This document shows positions 1-11,082 of a DNA stretch of 64,000 bases, piece after piece. The position numbers were made by a program, and so were the translations under genes. Numbering within the stretch: position 1 is the first letter of the stretch; every line of letters starts with the position of its first letter. The notes below the pieces were generated by a model. It saw only the letters and a program-made list of their open reading frames with translations. It did no database searches and was not told the origin of the DNA. The stretch covers positions 39,395,466 to 39,459,465 of the forward strand of contig CM072513.1 of NCBI GenBank assembly GCA_036898135.1. Reading direction: 5' to 3'. The DNA is from Oncomelania hupensis. Lineage: Eukaryota > Mollusca > Gastropoda > Littorinimorpha > Pomatiopsidae.

Positions 1-140
1 GCCGGTGGAGGGCATTCAATTTTCCCACTAGGGTTGTTTCAGCAGATCTTTTATGCGGATCGGGGGTTGTCCGGTCCTGATTTGGCTCGGAAGAGTCCGC
101 TGGACCTAAAGCAACAATAAATCAATCAATCAATCAATCA
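1..140 (+). mobile_element. 3' end of retroposon family D
   Basis: This is the 3' part of a non-coding retroposon that recurs at 6642-7350 and 31559-32144, and as micro-copies at 11020, 12889, 13291 and 59061. It ends with the family signature GGTCCTGATTTGGCTCGG...GCTGGACCTAAAGCAA followed by an ATCA repeat. The window edge cuts its 5' side. No ORF or tRNA-like head is visible, so SINE versus truncated LINE cannot be decided. Confidence 0.85.
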
Positions 141-321
141 TACTAACCTTTCTGCTCCAACCCTAACCCTTTCAGCGCCAGCATCTAGAAAACCTTCGCG
201 CTGCGGTCTGTAGCACCAGCACCCAAAAAATCAAAATATTTTAGATGTCATAACGCATTGTGCTATAGCAGACGACCTTTTGAACGCTCGGACACGACGT
301 TTTGATTCCACTATCGCAAAC

Positions 322-366
<45 letters not shown>

Positions 367-1161
367 AACATTGTAAGCATATAAAAGGAAATTATCATCT
401 ATTAGCTTGAATGAGACACTTTATAAGTTTGTTTGTATGTTTTAATAGCAATTTAGATCTCAACCTCATACAGCGTAGCTGAGACCCGCAGAGCGATAGA
501 GAGATAAGCGAACGTAGGCCTCCGCTTGTCTCGCAGTTTCTCTCGATCTCAGAAGCATTTTAAGTTGACTGTAATAAACAAATACATTTTATTTAAGATG
601 TCTTTCTCTGGATGTATTCGTACTGCAGCCAGCTCAAAAACGATTTGTCCACGTTGCTGTTGTTGCCACTCGCTTTATTAAACTTGGTCCCGCAGGTCAT
701 TTGTCCATACATGACTTTCATGTTTAGATTACTGTCATAACAAAAGGAATGCCACACCCCCCCCCTTCCTCCACCCACCCCTCTCCTTCCAACCCCAACC
801 CTCTCTACCTCTACCCTCCAACCCTCACCCCCACGCTCTCTCTCTCTCTCTCTCTCTCCGGTCATCTACAAGTTCATCATTTAAATACATACGCACAAAG
901 GTGGTGTTTTTCGTTGAAGGCCTGTTGAGAGTAGGTTTACGCTCTCTCAATCTCACGGAGCACTAAGGCAGACACTTTGGGGAGTGATCCAGAAGGGGTC
1001 ACGAAAGGTCATGACATCAAAATGTACTCTTTGGTCACTCGTTTCTTTGTATTGTTCCTTTGTTATGCTTCGTTGGACCTGTCAGTTTCCTTTTTAGTGT
1101 AAGTGTTGGTCTCTGTGTACTTTGGTTTTCTTTGTTTTTACCTCCTTCTCCTCCTCCTCCC

Positions 1162-1243
<82 letters not shown>

Positions 1244-1440
1244 GTTGTCGTCATCCTCATCATCATTGTTGACCTCTTCTTCTTGTTCTTCTTCTTGTTC
1301 TTCTGCTTGCCGCAGAGAGGAGGGGGGAGCGGGACAGCCAGTGGGTGAGAGAGAGCGTGAGTTGGGGAGAGAGATAGTATGTTAAAGTGTACATGGACGA
1401 TTCTGTTGTCTAGTGTGTCAGTGTGATTATTTTCAAATTC
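141..1440. other. Non-coding stretch with microsatellites
   Basis: No gene is recognised. The stretch holds an AC repeat (about 329-362), a short CT repeat (839-858) and the CAT array at 1161-1243. The phrase ACAGCGTAGCTGAGAC at about 460 also occurs in the left arm of the long-TIR element near 35.14 kb, so a fragment of that element may lie here. Confidence 0.6.
1161..1243. repeat. (CAT)n microsatellite
   Basis: An almost pure CAT/ATC run of about 27 units. It reads as poly-His, poly-Ile, poly-Ser or poly-Met in different frames; these frames are artefacts of the repeat. Confidence 0.95.
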
Positions 1441-1745
1441 CAATGTATGCACGCTTCATTTGCTTATTTATGTATTTATTTATATGATATATGTATGTGT
1501 ATATATTTTTTTTAATTAGAAAATGCAATGTCTATGAGTGTTGTCAATGTAAGTTTGTATATAGCTCTTTTTATGCATGTAATGGCCTGTGTAAATTTAG
1601 GCCTACTGTGTATTCGATTTCATGTTTTACTGTTATTTTTTTAATTGATATTTTATTCACACTTTTAAATCCATTTTGTATATGTCGTCTCGAATGACCT
1701 TTGGTTTTAGCAGACGTTAATAAAATATACTACTACTACTACTTC
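1440..1745 (+). mobile_element. Possible retroposon 3' UTR ending in (ACT)n
   Basis: An AT-rich segment ends in AATAAAATATACTACTACT, resembling a LINE 3' end with a simple-repeat tail like the one at 26950-27232. No coding remnant is visible, so the call rests only on tail architecture. Confidence 0.3.
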
Positions 1746-1794
1746 CTCTTCGTCTTCTTCTTCTTCTTGTCGTTCTCCTCCTCCTCCACTCCTT

Positions 1795-2070
1795 TCTTCT
1801 TATCAAATTTTCCTGAAATACGGATTATACTGATTGTACTGTATATTTTCTTCTTATCACATTTTCCTGAAATACGGATTATACTGATTGTACTGTATAT
1901 TTTCTTCTTATCAAATTTTCATGAAATACGGATTATACTGATTGTACTGTATATTTTCTTCTTATCACATTTTCCTGAAATACGGATTATACTGATTGTA
2001 CTGTATATTTTCTTCTTATCAAATTTTCCTGAAATACGGATTATACTGATTGTATTGTAAATTTTCTTCG
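1795..2070. repeat. 54-bp minisatellite, about 5 units, alternating variants
   Basis: Five units of 54 bp contain CCTGAAATACGGATTATACT. Successive units alternate between TTATCAAATTT and TTATCACATTT, suggesting a 108-bp higher-order dimer. The unit is a multiple of three, which explains the repetitive open frame on the + strand. No coding function is inferred. Confidence 0.9.
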
Positions 2071-2458
2071 TAAGCTACGCTTGAAGATTAATAAGTAGAC
2101 AGCGATTTCCCATACAATACCCACTTGCATGCGCAACACTCCGTGTAACAGACACACTAGAGGCGCAGGACATTGTCGTACATAAAATGAAATGATGGCG
2201 TATCATGTAGTTTGCGTTTGTAGGCAAAAGCAGTGTTTTTTCGTAAATGTAGGTCTACTGTTTTATGGTTCCTAAAACATTAAAGTATATGTAGAGTTTG
2301 GCCTTGCGTGCTCGTTAACTGCAAAAGGGGATTGCGGAATTCAGGCAGGCCGCTTTATCGAGGAAAGCAAGATTACTGCGGTGTCGTGCTGTTCAGGACA
2401 AAGTGCGAGAGACTTCATTCTTTCCATTACTTAATTCCCATAGATATATCTTGATTAC

Positions 2459-3278
2459 TGTGACGGTGGGTCTATTGTTGCTGGGCTCTGCACAATGGAA
2501 TGCTATTACCCACTCGTCTTTCGTCTGCGAGCATCGGCTAGTATAATTACCCTATGACTAATCTTAATACATTTATATGTTTAGCCAAGTCTGTGTGCGG
2601 ATAGAGTTATAGAGATAGGGAGAAACGTGTAGAAGATTCACTGACACACTAGCTCTCGCACGGCTTTGAAACATAGGTAGTCCAGCCACTTGTTAACAGT
2701 AAATATCACACATTTATTTCCTCTACTCAATATCTAATTCTAATCTCTACTTTAACATAAATGTCCAAAAACGTAATATAGCTATGATTAGCTTAACAGT
2801 CCAAATTCACTTCGAGTAGTTCACTTCTTGATGGGTCTATGCGGCTACTGTTTTCGATATTTGCTACTATCTCATCAGTGGGCTGTTCTGGTTGGCCTAA
2901 TGTTCGTTTTCAGGAGAGTGGACTACTTTCTAGATCAGTGTTCGTGCAATTCTTTTTGAGCACTTAGCTGAATCGTTGAGGTGTGGTGATGGTTTCTCCT
3001 CTTCTGGTTTTTTTACTATTGGGCTATCGGAGCTCAGTGCTCGATGCTCCACTGCAGGCCGAATGTCAGGGTTGACTCTCAGTGGTTGATCTCCTGCATC
3101 GGACCAAGCCTGCTCGTCTGCAAAACATAAGATGAGTTTCTGCAACGGTGTGCTTACAAAGGATGTGCAGAGCATCTCACTGATGCCAGAAACAGCCCTC
3201 AGTGATCGCGTCCACTTATACAAACAAGAGACGATCATTCTTCTAAGTCCGTGGTCCACTGGAATCTCCACCATACTT

Positions 3279-3355
<77 letters not shown>

Positions 3356-4000
3356 TGTCTAAACTAAACACATGGAGAAGTAATTAACAATATACACATT
3401 CTCCGGTACAGCCACTGGTCTGCAATAATACACATAGGAGAAACAACAGTTGGACAGTAGGGCTACCTCGTGGTTTTGAAAACCGGTCGCGGGTCAGCCT
3501 GTGGTCAAGCAAAGCTTTACCAACATTCACAATGATAAAACATGGCAAGACTTCACTAACATAATCCAACAATAATATCAATAGATCGTGGTAAAACTAA
3601 AGATTGATCTTTTACCTTTTTGACAATGTCAGGCGTTGACTATATTAAGATGAATTGAATTTCACCTGTCACCTTGTTAGTCTACTGCTAGAGAGATCTT
3701 TCAGAGCGTTGCTCTTTCTCGTGTGAGGTTCAGATCAAGAATGACTACTTAACTGTGTGGTCAGCCAAAGCCCGTGAAATCTCATGAGATACCTGTAGCG
3801 CCCTCCTGCGGGGGTTGTGGCTATACGTCAGCGGGATAATGTCACTGCCTACCCTAGCGAGAGTTATCTTACACACGCTTAGCACAGTCCTGACTTCTGT
3901 CGTCTTCTAGGCATCGACTTTATATACAAAAGGCCACAGCAGGATGAACTATTTGAGGCGTGAAGCCTTAGTGCTGGGTCCAAACTAGCCTCTCGTGACA
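2459..4000 (-). mobile_element. Solo LTR, copy 1 (1542 bp)
   Basis: The element has TG...CA ends (TGTCACGAGAGGCTA... in its own orientation) and is flanked by the 5-bp target-site duplication ATTAC at 2454-2458 and 4001-4005. It is related along its length to the LTRs at 13139-14553 and 40411-41981, sharing words such as GACCGGTTT and CAGACCAGTGGCTGTACC. No internal gag/pol region adjoins it, so it is a solo LTR left by LTR-LTR recombination. Five-bp duplications fit Ty3/Gypsy, Copia or BEL elements. A (TA)n array has grown inside it. Confidence 0.92.
3282..3354. repeat. (TA)n microsatellite inside solo LTR 1
   Basis: About 36 TA units. The corresponding place in LTR copy 2 (about 13885) has only a short TATATATA run, so this array expanded after the copies diverged. 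Confidence 0.95.
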
Positions 4001-4437
4001 ATTACGAATATAACCCGATCACGTGGCGGCTTAGCCTGGTCACGTGGCAGCTTAATCCGCAGGATAAGAAAAAAAGCAAACTGTATAAAGATGATGACGT
4101 ATCATTAAGTTTGCGTTTGTATGCAAACGCAGTGTTTTAAAAAAAATAGGCCTACTGTTTTATGGTTCCTAAAACATTAAAGTGTCTGTAGAATTTGGCC
4201 TTGCGTGCTCGTAACTGCAAAATGGGATTGCGGAATCCAGGCAGGCCGTTTTCTCGAAGAAAGCAAGTTTACCGCAGTGCAGTGCTATTCAGGACAAAGC
4301 GAGACACTTCATAATTTCCATTACTTAATTCCTATAAATACAAGTTGATTACGAATATAGCCCGATCATGTGGCGGCTTAGTCTGGTCACGTGACAGCTT
4401 AGCCAGCCGGATAAGAAAACAAGCGCACTGTATGACT

Positions 4438-5633
4438 TCAAATAAAAATAATGTTGCTTCCGAACACTCAGTGAACGCCTTTGTGCGCTGTTTCGTTGTT
4501 TTTTTTCGCCAATGTTAGGTTATCCTTCGCCAGTGGGCAAAGAGTTTGAACAAATCTTCTTGGCTTTCAAAAGGATTTTAGTACAGTATCTGAGGTATCT
4601 ACAACATGAAATGCTCAAAATTAGTTTGAAGTCACATAATTATAAGCTTGTTATTAGTAGGCCGCAGAATGGTGAGGATGAGAAAAATGATCTTGATGCA
4701 TGACCACAACAAGCAGTTAACTCGGTCAAATCAATTTGAAACATTCGAATAACTTTTTCTAAGGCGAGATAACCTATTGACATATTTTTGGGCAAGTATT
4801 GTTTCCCTGAAGTCGGTAGACCCTAAATGTTTTTGATTTGTTGTTGTTTTTTTGGTTGTTGGAAGTGATAAGTGTTTAAGGGAGGGGAACGTGCAACCCC
4901 AAACATAAAACTTCGATCATAATATTCGATATCGCCTACGGGTAATTCCAACTTTTTTGTTAATGGCCTATCATTTTGGTATAATGTCGGCTTCTCCACA
5001 TTGTGCAAAAGCTTTTATGATTGTAAAAGATCACAGTCAACATGATAAAGACGAAAGAAAAGTGTTGGTTGGGGAAAGAGGAAGCAAGAAAGGTACTCAA
5101 AGAGAATACTGCAAATAAAGAAACTGTGAGTAAATTAAAAAAGAATTTAGTTCAAAAATATGGCTTTAATAAGTGTGGATTACAGAGTCATAAAAGCAAA
5201 AACATTTTTTTAATAACAGGTCTGCTTCTACAAGAATTTGGCAATTTGGAATTTGTGTGTGAAAGGAAACACAGAAATCGGGAATTCCGTACTATGTACC
5301 CGTGACTCGATGATGATTCACTACAGAGGAAAATTTGAATACCGAAGGTCTCGTGAACTGTGACAAACAGTGAAAGCATTAGAAAAATCAACCCCGAAGT
5401 GAGTGACCATCCACTGACAAATGGTAGGCGGTGCTGACAGGATAAATAAACGCATGACAAAACACAAGGTGCTGTTCATTGCATTCCTACTTTGACGCGC
5501 TTCGTCTCGCACAATTGACTGCGGGACTTCGAGACGTGACGTTGGAATTGTTCGTAAATAGAATGGTTATGCTACTTTTTTTTCTTTTTCTTTTTATAAT
5601 TCTTTTAAAGATCGCTATAACTTAAAGTACAAT
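4438..5633. other. Non-coding stretch
   Basis: AT-rich sequence. The longest open frames are under 90 codons, lysine-rich or unbiased, with no recognisable domain or splice structure. Confidence 0.5.
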
Positions 5634-6641
5634 TTAGTGTTGGTAATGGTGTTTTTGGTAGTATGAGGACATGTATGTGGTGGTAATATTACTGGTGTTA
5701 ATGGTGAAGGTATAGTGGTGGTAATGGTGTTTTTGGTAGTATGAGGATATGTATGTGGTGGTAATATTACTGGTGTTAATGGTGAAGGTATAGTGTTGGT
5801 AATGGTGTTTTTGGTAGTATGAAGACATGTATGTGGTGGTAATATTACTGGTGTTAATGGTGAAGGTATAGTGGTGGTAATGGTGTTTTTGGTAGTATGA
5901 GGACATGTATGTGGTGGTAATATTACTGGTGTTAATGGTGAAGGTATAGTGGTGGTAATGGTGTTTTTGGTAGTATGAGGACATGTATGTGGTGGTAATA
6001 TTACTGGTGTTAATGGTGAAGGTATAGTGGTGGTAATGGTGTTTTTGGTAGTATGAGGATATGTATGTGGTGGTGATATTATTGGTGTTAATGGTGAAGG
6101 TATAGTGGTGGTAATGGTGTTTTTGGTAGTATGAGGATATGTATGTGGTGGTGATATTATTGGTGTTAATGGTGAAGGTATAGTGTTGGTAATGGTGTTT
6201 TTGGTAGTATGAGGATATGTATGTGGTGGTGATATTATTGGTGTTAATGTTGAAGGTATAGTGTTGGTAATGGTGTTTTTGGTAGTATGAGGACATGTAT
6301 GTTGTGGTAATATTACTGGTGTTAATGGTGAAGGTATAGTGGTGGTAATGGTGTTTTTTGGTAGTATGAGGATATGTATGTGGTGGTAATATTATTTGTG
6401 TTAATGGTGAAGGTATAGTGGTGGTAATGGTGTTTTTGGTAGTATGAGGATATGTATGTGGTGGTGATATTATTGGTGTTAATGGTGAAGGTATAGTGGT
6501 GGTAATGGTGTTTTTGGTAGTATGAGGATATGTATGTGGTGGTGATATTATTGGTGTTAATGGTGAAGGTATAGTGTTGGTAATGGTGTTTTTGGTAGTA
6601 TGAGGATATGTATGTGGTGGTGATATTATTGGTGTTAATGG
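5634..6641. repeat. 78-bp minisatellite, left block (~13 units)
   Basis: Tandem 78-bp units contain GGTGTTAATGGTGAAGG and TTTTTGGTAGTATGAGGA. Two linked variants are present: GGACATG with GTAATATTACTGG, and GGATATG with GTGATATTATTGG. The second variant dominates the right part of this block. Because 78 is divisible by 3, the minus strand stays open over long stretches with a 26-residue period. Units with one-base changes in the T run (for example at about 6355) break the frame, so this is treated as non-coding. Confidence 0.95.
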
Positions 6642-7350
6642 TTGATTGATTGATTGATTTATTATTGCTTTAGGTCCAGCGGACTCTTCCGAGCCAAATC
6701 AGGACCGGACAACCCCCGATCCGCATAAAAGATCTGTTGAAACAACCCCAGTGGGAAAATTGAATGCCCTCCACCGGCCAGTCACTTTACAATAAAGACA
6801 TCCCACGCGAGGGACGGCTGAGGGTTGACCTCAACTACGCGAACTCCCCGATTACAAAAACAAAATAGAATACAAACATCATTATAAATCATCAACAAAA
6901 AAACATACATATAAAATGCCTATAGTGCTAAATAGTACATTCATAGGAAGCCCTAGTGACCACCCGGCAGAAAGCGTCCAACATTCCCAAGCTGATCCAA
7001 CAGACCTCATACACAAACAAGGAGTCTTGTCCAGGAAGAGTTTTCAAGAAAAAAGGTAGGTCATTGATCTAGCGAAGAAGAATATAGTATAGCAGAGTGG
7101 TAGGACAGATCGGGAATGGGAAAGAGCAAATGAGGAAGACAGCGACAGTGGGAATTTAAAGCACTAAATTTCCAGAAAGTGGGGATACTATTTATACTGA
7201 AACCCTCGGCACTCCAACGGGGGGAACTGTTGCCGCAGTTAATTTGTCATGCCTACAAAGGCAAGACAGGTTTTCAACTGGGGCTTTCACTGTACCCTTT
7301 ATAGGTTAGAACAATCTACAGTGGCAAGATTGCTCATGACCCCAAGGGGT
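6642..7350 (-). mobile_element. Retroposon family D, longest copy (709 bp)
   Basis: Inserted into the minisatellite and flanked by GGTGTTAATGG (6631-6641 and 7351-7361). Because this word is part of every repeat unit, the duplication is supportive rather than proof. In its own orientation it begins near 7350, runs through TATAAATAGTAT and ends in GCTGGACCTAAAGCAATAAT plus an (ATCA)n tail. It has no ORF. It is longer at the 5' end than the 31559-32144 copy. Confidence 0.9.
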
Positions 7351-10200
7351 GGTGTTAATGGTGAAGGTATAGTGTTGGTAATGGTGTTTTTGGTAGTATG
7401 AGGACATGTATGTGGTGGTAATATTACTGGTGTTAATGGTGAAGGTATAGTGGTGGTAATGGTGTTTTGGTAGTATGAGGACATGTATGTGGTGGTAATA
7501 TTACTGGTGTTAATGGTGAAGGTATAGTGGTGGTAATGGTGTTTTTGGTAGTATGAGGATATGTATGTGGTGGTGATATTATTGGTGTTAATGGTGAAGG
7601 TATAGTGTTGGTAATGGTGTTTTTTGGTAGTATGAGGACATGTATGTGGTGGTAATATTACTGGTGTTAATGGTGAAGGTATAGTGGTGGTAATGGTGTT
7701 TTTGGTAGTATGAGGACATGTATGTGGTGGTAATATTACTGGTGTTAATGGTGAAGGTATAGTGGTGGTAATGGTGTTTTTGGTAGTATGAGGACATGTA
7801 TGTGGTGGTAATATTACTGGTGTTAATGGTGAAGGTATAGTGGTGGTAATGGTGTTTTTGGTAGTATGAGGACATGTATGTGGTGGTAATATTACTGGTG
7901 TTAATGGTGAAGGTATAGGGTGGTAATGGTGTTTTTGGTAGTATGAGGACATGTATGTGGTGGTAATATTACTGGTGTTAATGGTAAAGGTATAGTGGTG
8001 GTAATGGTGTTTTTGGTAGTATGAGGACATGTATGTGGTGGTAATATTACTGGTGTTAATGGTGAAGGTATAGTGTTGGTAATGGTGTTTTTGGTAGTAT
8101 GAGGACATGTATGTGTGGTAATATTACTGGTGTTAATGGTGAAGGTATAGTGGTGGTAATGGTGTTTTTGGTAGTATGAGGACATGTATGTGGTGGTAAT
8201 ATTACTGGTGTTAATGGTGAAGGTATAGTGGTGGTAATGGTGTTTTTGGTAGTATGAGGACATGTATGTGGTGGTAATATTACTGGTGTTAATGGTGAAG
8301 GTATAGTGGTGGTAATGGTGTTTTTGGTAGTATGAGGACATGTATGTGGTGGTAATATTACTGGTGTTAATGGTGAAGGTATAGTGGTGGTAATGGTGTT
8401 TTTGGTAGTATGAGGACATGTATGTGGTGGTAATATTACTGGTGTTCATGGTGAAGGTATAGTGTGGTAATGGTGTTTTTGGTAGTATGAGGACATGTAT
8501 GTGGTGGTAATATTACTGGTGTTAATGGTGAAGGTATAGTGGTGGTAATGGTGTTTTTGGTAGTATGAGGACATGTATGTGGTGGTAATATTACTGGTGT
8601 TAATGGTGAAGGTATAGTGTTGGTAATGGTGTTTTTGGTAGTATGAGGACATGTATGTGGTGGTAATATTACTGGTGTTAATGGTGAAGGTATAGTGGTG
8701 GTAATGGTGTTTTTGGTAGTATGAGGACATGTATGTGGTGGTAATATTACTGGTGTTAATGGTGAAGGTATAGTGGTGGTAATGGTGTTTTTGGTAGTAT
8801 GAGGACATGTATGTGGTGGTAATATTACTGGTGTTAATGGTGAAGGTATAGTGGTGGTAATGGTGTTTTTGGTAGTATGAGGACATGTATGTGGTGGTAA
8901 TATTACTGGTGTTAATGGTGAAGGTATAGTGGTGGTAATGGTGTTTTTGGTAGTATGAGGACATGTATGTGGTGGTAATATTACTGGTGTTAATGGTGAA
9001 GGTATAGTGGTGGTAATGGTGTTTTTGGTAGTATGAGGACATGTATGTGGTGGTAATATTACTGGTGTTAATGGTGAAGGTATAGTGGTGGTAATGGTGT
9101 TTTTGGTAGTATGAGGACATGTATGTGGTGGTAATATTACTGGTGTTAATGGTGAAGGTATAGTGTTGGTAATGGTGTTTTTGGTAGTATGAGGACATGT
9201 ATGTGGTGGTAATATTACTGGTGTTAATGGTGAAGGTATAGTGGTGGTAATGGTGTTTTTGGTAGTATGAGGACATGTATGTGGTGGTAATATTACTGGT
9301 GTTAATGGTGAAGGTATAGTGGTGGTAATGGTGTTTTTGGTAGTATGAGGACATGTATGTGGTGGTAATATTACTGGTGTTAATGGTGAAGGTATAGTGG
9401 TGGTAATGGTGTTTTTGGTAGTATGAGGACATGTATGTGGTGGTAATATTACTGGTGTTAATGGTGAAGGTATAGTGGTGGTAATGGTGTTTTTGGTAGT
9501 ATGAGGACATGTATGTGGTGGTAATATTACTGGTGTTAATGGTGAAGGTATAGTGGTGGTAATGGTGTTTTTGGTAGTATGAGGACATGTATGTGGTGGT
9601 AATATTACTGGTGTTAATGGTGAAGGTATAGTGGTGGTAATGGTGTTTTGGGTAGTATGAGGACATGTATGTGGTGGTAATATTACTGGTGTTAATGGTG
9701 AAGGTATAGTGGTGGTAATGGTGTTTTTGGTAGTATGAGGACATGTATGTGGTGGTAATATTACTGGTGTTAATGGTGAAGGTATAGTGGTGGTAATGGT
9801 GTTTTTGGTAGTATGAGGACATGTAGTATGAGGATATGTATGTGGTGGTGGTGATATTATTGTTGTTAATGGTGAAGGTATAGTGGTGGTAATGGTGTTT
9901 TTGGTAGTATGATATGTATGTGGTGGTGATATTATTGGTGGTAATGGTGAAGGTATAGTGTTGGTAATGGTGTTTTTGGTTGTATGAGGATATGTATGTG
10001 GTGGTGATATTATTGGTGTTAATGGTGAAGGTATAGTGGTGGTAATGGTGTTTTTGGTAGTATGATATGTATGTGGTGGTAATATTATTGGTGTTAATGG
10101 TGAAGGTATAGTGGTGGTAATGGTGGTTTTGGTAGTATGAAGATATGTATGTGGTGGTGATATTACTTGCGTTAATGGTGAAGGTGTGGTGGTGGTGGTG
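7351..10200. repeat. 78-bp minisatellite, right block (~36 units)
   Basis: The same array continues after the retroposon. The core (about 8447-9822, roughly 18 units) is almost uniform; the edges, especially 9823-10200, carry the second variant type plus small indels, and the block ends in a GGT run. A uniform core with decayed edges is typical of a recently expanded array. Frame-breaking indels occur at about 7465, 7620, 7915, 8112 and 8463. Confidence 0.95.
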
Positions 10201-10489
10201 GTGGTGGTGGTAGTGGTGAGGATAGTGATTTTAGCGCTACCGCATTAGTTGGTGTTTTTTTAAAGCTTATTTGAGCCCAAACAAATCTTAATGTTCGAAT
10301 TTAATAAACTCGCGACCTTTAAAGAAACATGAATCCAAATCTTTAACTATTAAGCTTACTTACTAAGTTACTTTCTCTTTACTTCTCACCACTGGGCTAA
10401 GGTTGCCTCATGCTGCACTAGAGAAGGCATACCGAGCTCGTTTTCCTTTACAGAGTTCAAATCCAATAAAATCTTTGCTTGACTTAATG

Positions 10490-10590
10490 TTGGAAGATCC
10501 CGTATCGGTCAGCGGGGTCTTGAGTGGGTCTTGAGCTGGGAAAGCACTATATAAGAACGATTAAATAAATTAAGTAAGTAACTAAACACC
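10490..10590 (+). mobile_element. SINE family B tail fragment
   Basis: CGTATCGGTCAGCG...TCTTGAGCTGGGAAAGC...CTATATAAGAACGATTAAATAAAT matches the 3' module of the SINEs at 17248-17555 and 63010-63897. Only the tail is present. Confidence 0.65.
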
Positions 10591-10739
10591 TTTACTTTTA
10601 GTTTTACATATACCCATAAGAGTGGGGGAAAGAGGACTAGATTGTAACTTTATTAATTAAAAGCCCTGTTGCTCTTAGCAAAGACTTTTGGAGTTGGAAT
10701 GTGAATAAACTTGTGTACAATTATGGACACGTTTGTGTG

Positions 10740-10872
10740 ATTAAATCAGCCACCATACAATAGGGGACGAAGTTATGCGATTAAACCAGCCACAACACAA
10801 TAGGCGACGAAGTTGTACTTTTATAAAACCAGCCACCGTACAATACGTGACGAAGTTGTGCGATTAAACCGG
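10740..10872. repeat. Degenerate ~55-bp tandem repeat, three units
   Basis: Three consecutive units carry ACAATA..G.GACGAAGTT.T and GATTAAACC.GCCA. They are diverged by point changes and small indels. Confidence 0.75.
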
Positions 10873-11019
10873 CCAAATTAAAGTGGCCATCGATGGTTGC
10901 CCCTTGTGCCATATGGCCAATGATGGTTGTAGAAGCTAAACGTCCATGCATGTTCATCATCTATTCTAGTGGGGCTGTTATTATCAAGACTGTACCTGGC
11001 AGAGGTTGTCCACGCTTAC

Positions 11020-11069
11020 TTGGTCCTGATTTGGCTCGGAAGAGTCCGCTGGACCTAAAACAATAATCA
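11020..11069 (+). mobile_element. Micro-retroposon D, 50 bp
   Basis: Fifty inserted bases consist only of the 3' end of family D (starting TTGGTCCTGATTTGGC, ending ACCTAAAACAATAATCA). They lie between two perfect 13-bp copies of TGTCCACGCTTAC (11007-11019 and 11070-11082), so this is a complete retroposition event. Confidence 0.88.
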
Positions 11070-11082
11070 TGTCCACGCTTAC

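Larger units (their letters stand above)
2185..4437. repeat. Tandem duplication of a ~355-bp unit, first copy split by an LTR
   Basis: Copy A (about 2185-2458 plus 4001-4085) and copy B (about 4086-4437) align throughout, sharing stretches such as GTTTTATGGTTCCTAAAACA. Copy A is interrupted by the solo LTR at 2459-4000. Copy B has the uninterrupted word TTGATTACGAATATA and so serves as a paralogous empty site. Confidence 0.88.
10205..11019. other. Non-coding stretch with a SINE tail and a short tandem repeat
   Basis: Contains the SINE tail at 10490-10590 and the three-unit repeat at 10740-10872, listed separately. Immediately downstream, the phrase GGCCA...GATGGTTG occurs twice (about 10882 and 10915). 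No coding exon is recognised. Confidence 0.5.

Noticed and set aside
1060..1452. His-, Ile-, Ser- or Met-rich proteins from the CAT repeat
   Set aside because: All are translations of one microsatellite in different frames.
8446..9822. 458-codon minus-strand open frame of 26-residue repeats (MSSYYQKHHYHHYTF-type)
   Set aside because: It results from a 78-bp unit being divisible by three. Other units of the same array carry frame-breaking indels, variants change residues freely, and no start context or flanking exon exists.
5634..10200. TAATATTAC in each repeat unit, identical to the CRESS-DNA virus nick-site nonanucleotide
   Set aside because: There is no flanking stem-loop of the right form and no Rep gene, and the word is simply part of an AT-rich repeat unit. 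Treated as coincidence.
5634..10200. CRISPR-like appearance of regular repeats
   Set aside because: Units are contiguous with no unique spacers, and the sequence is a eukaryotic minisatellite.
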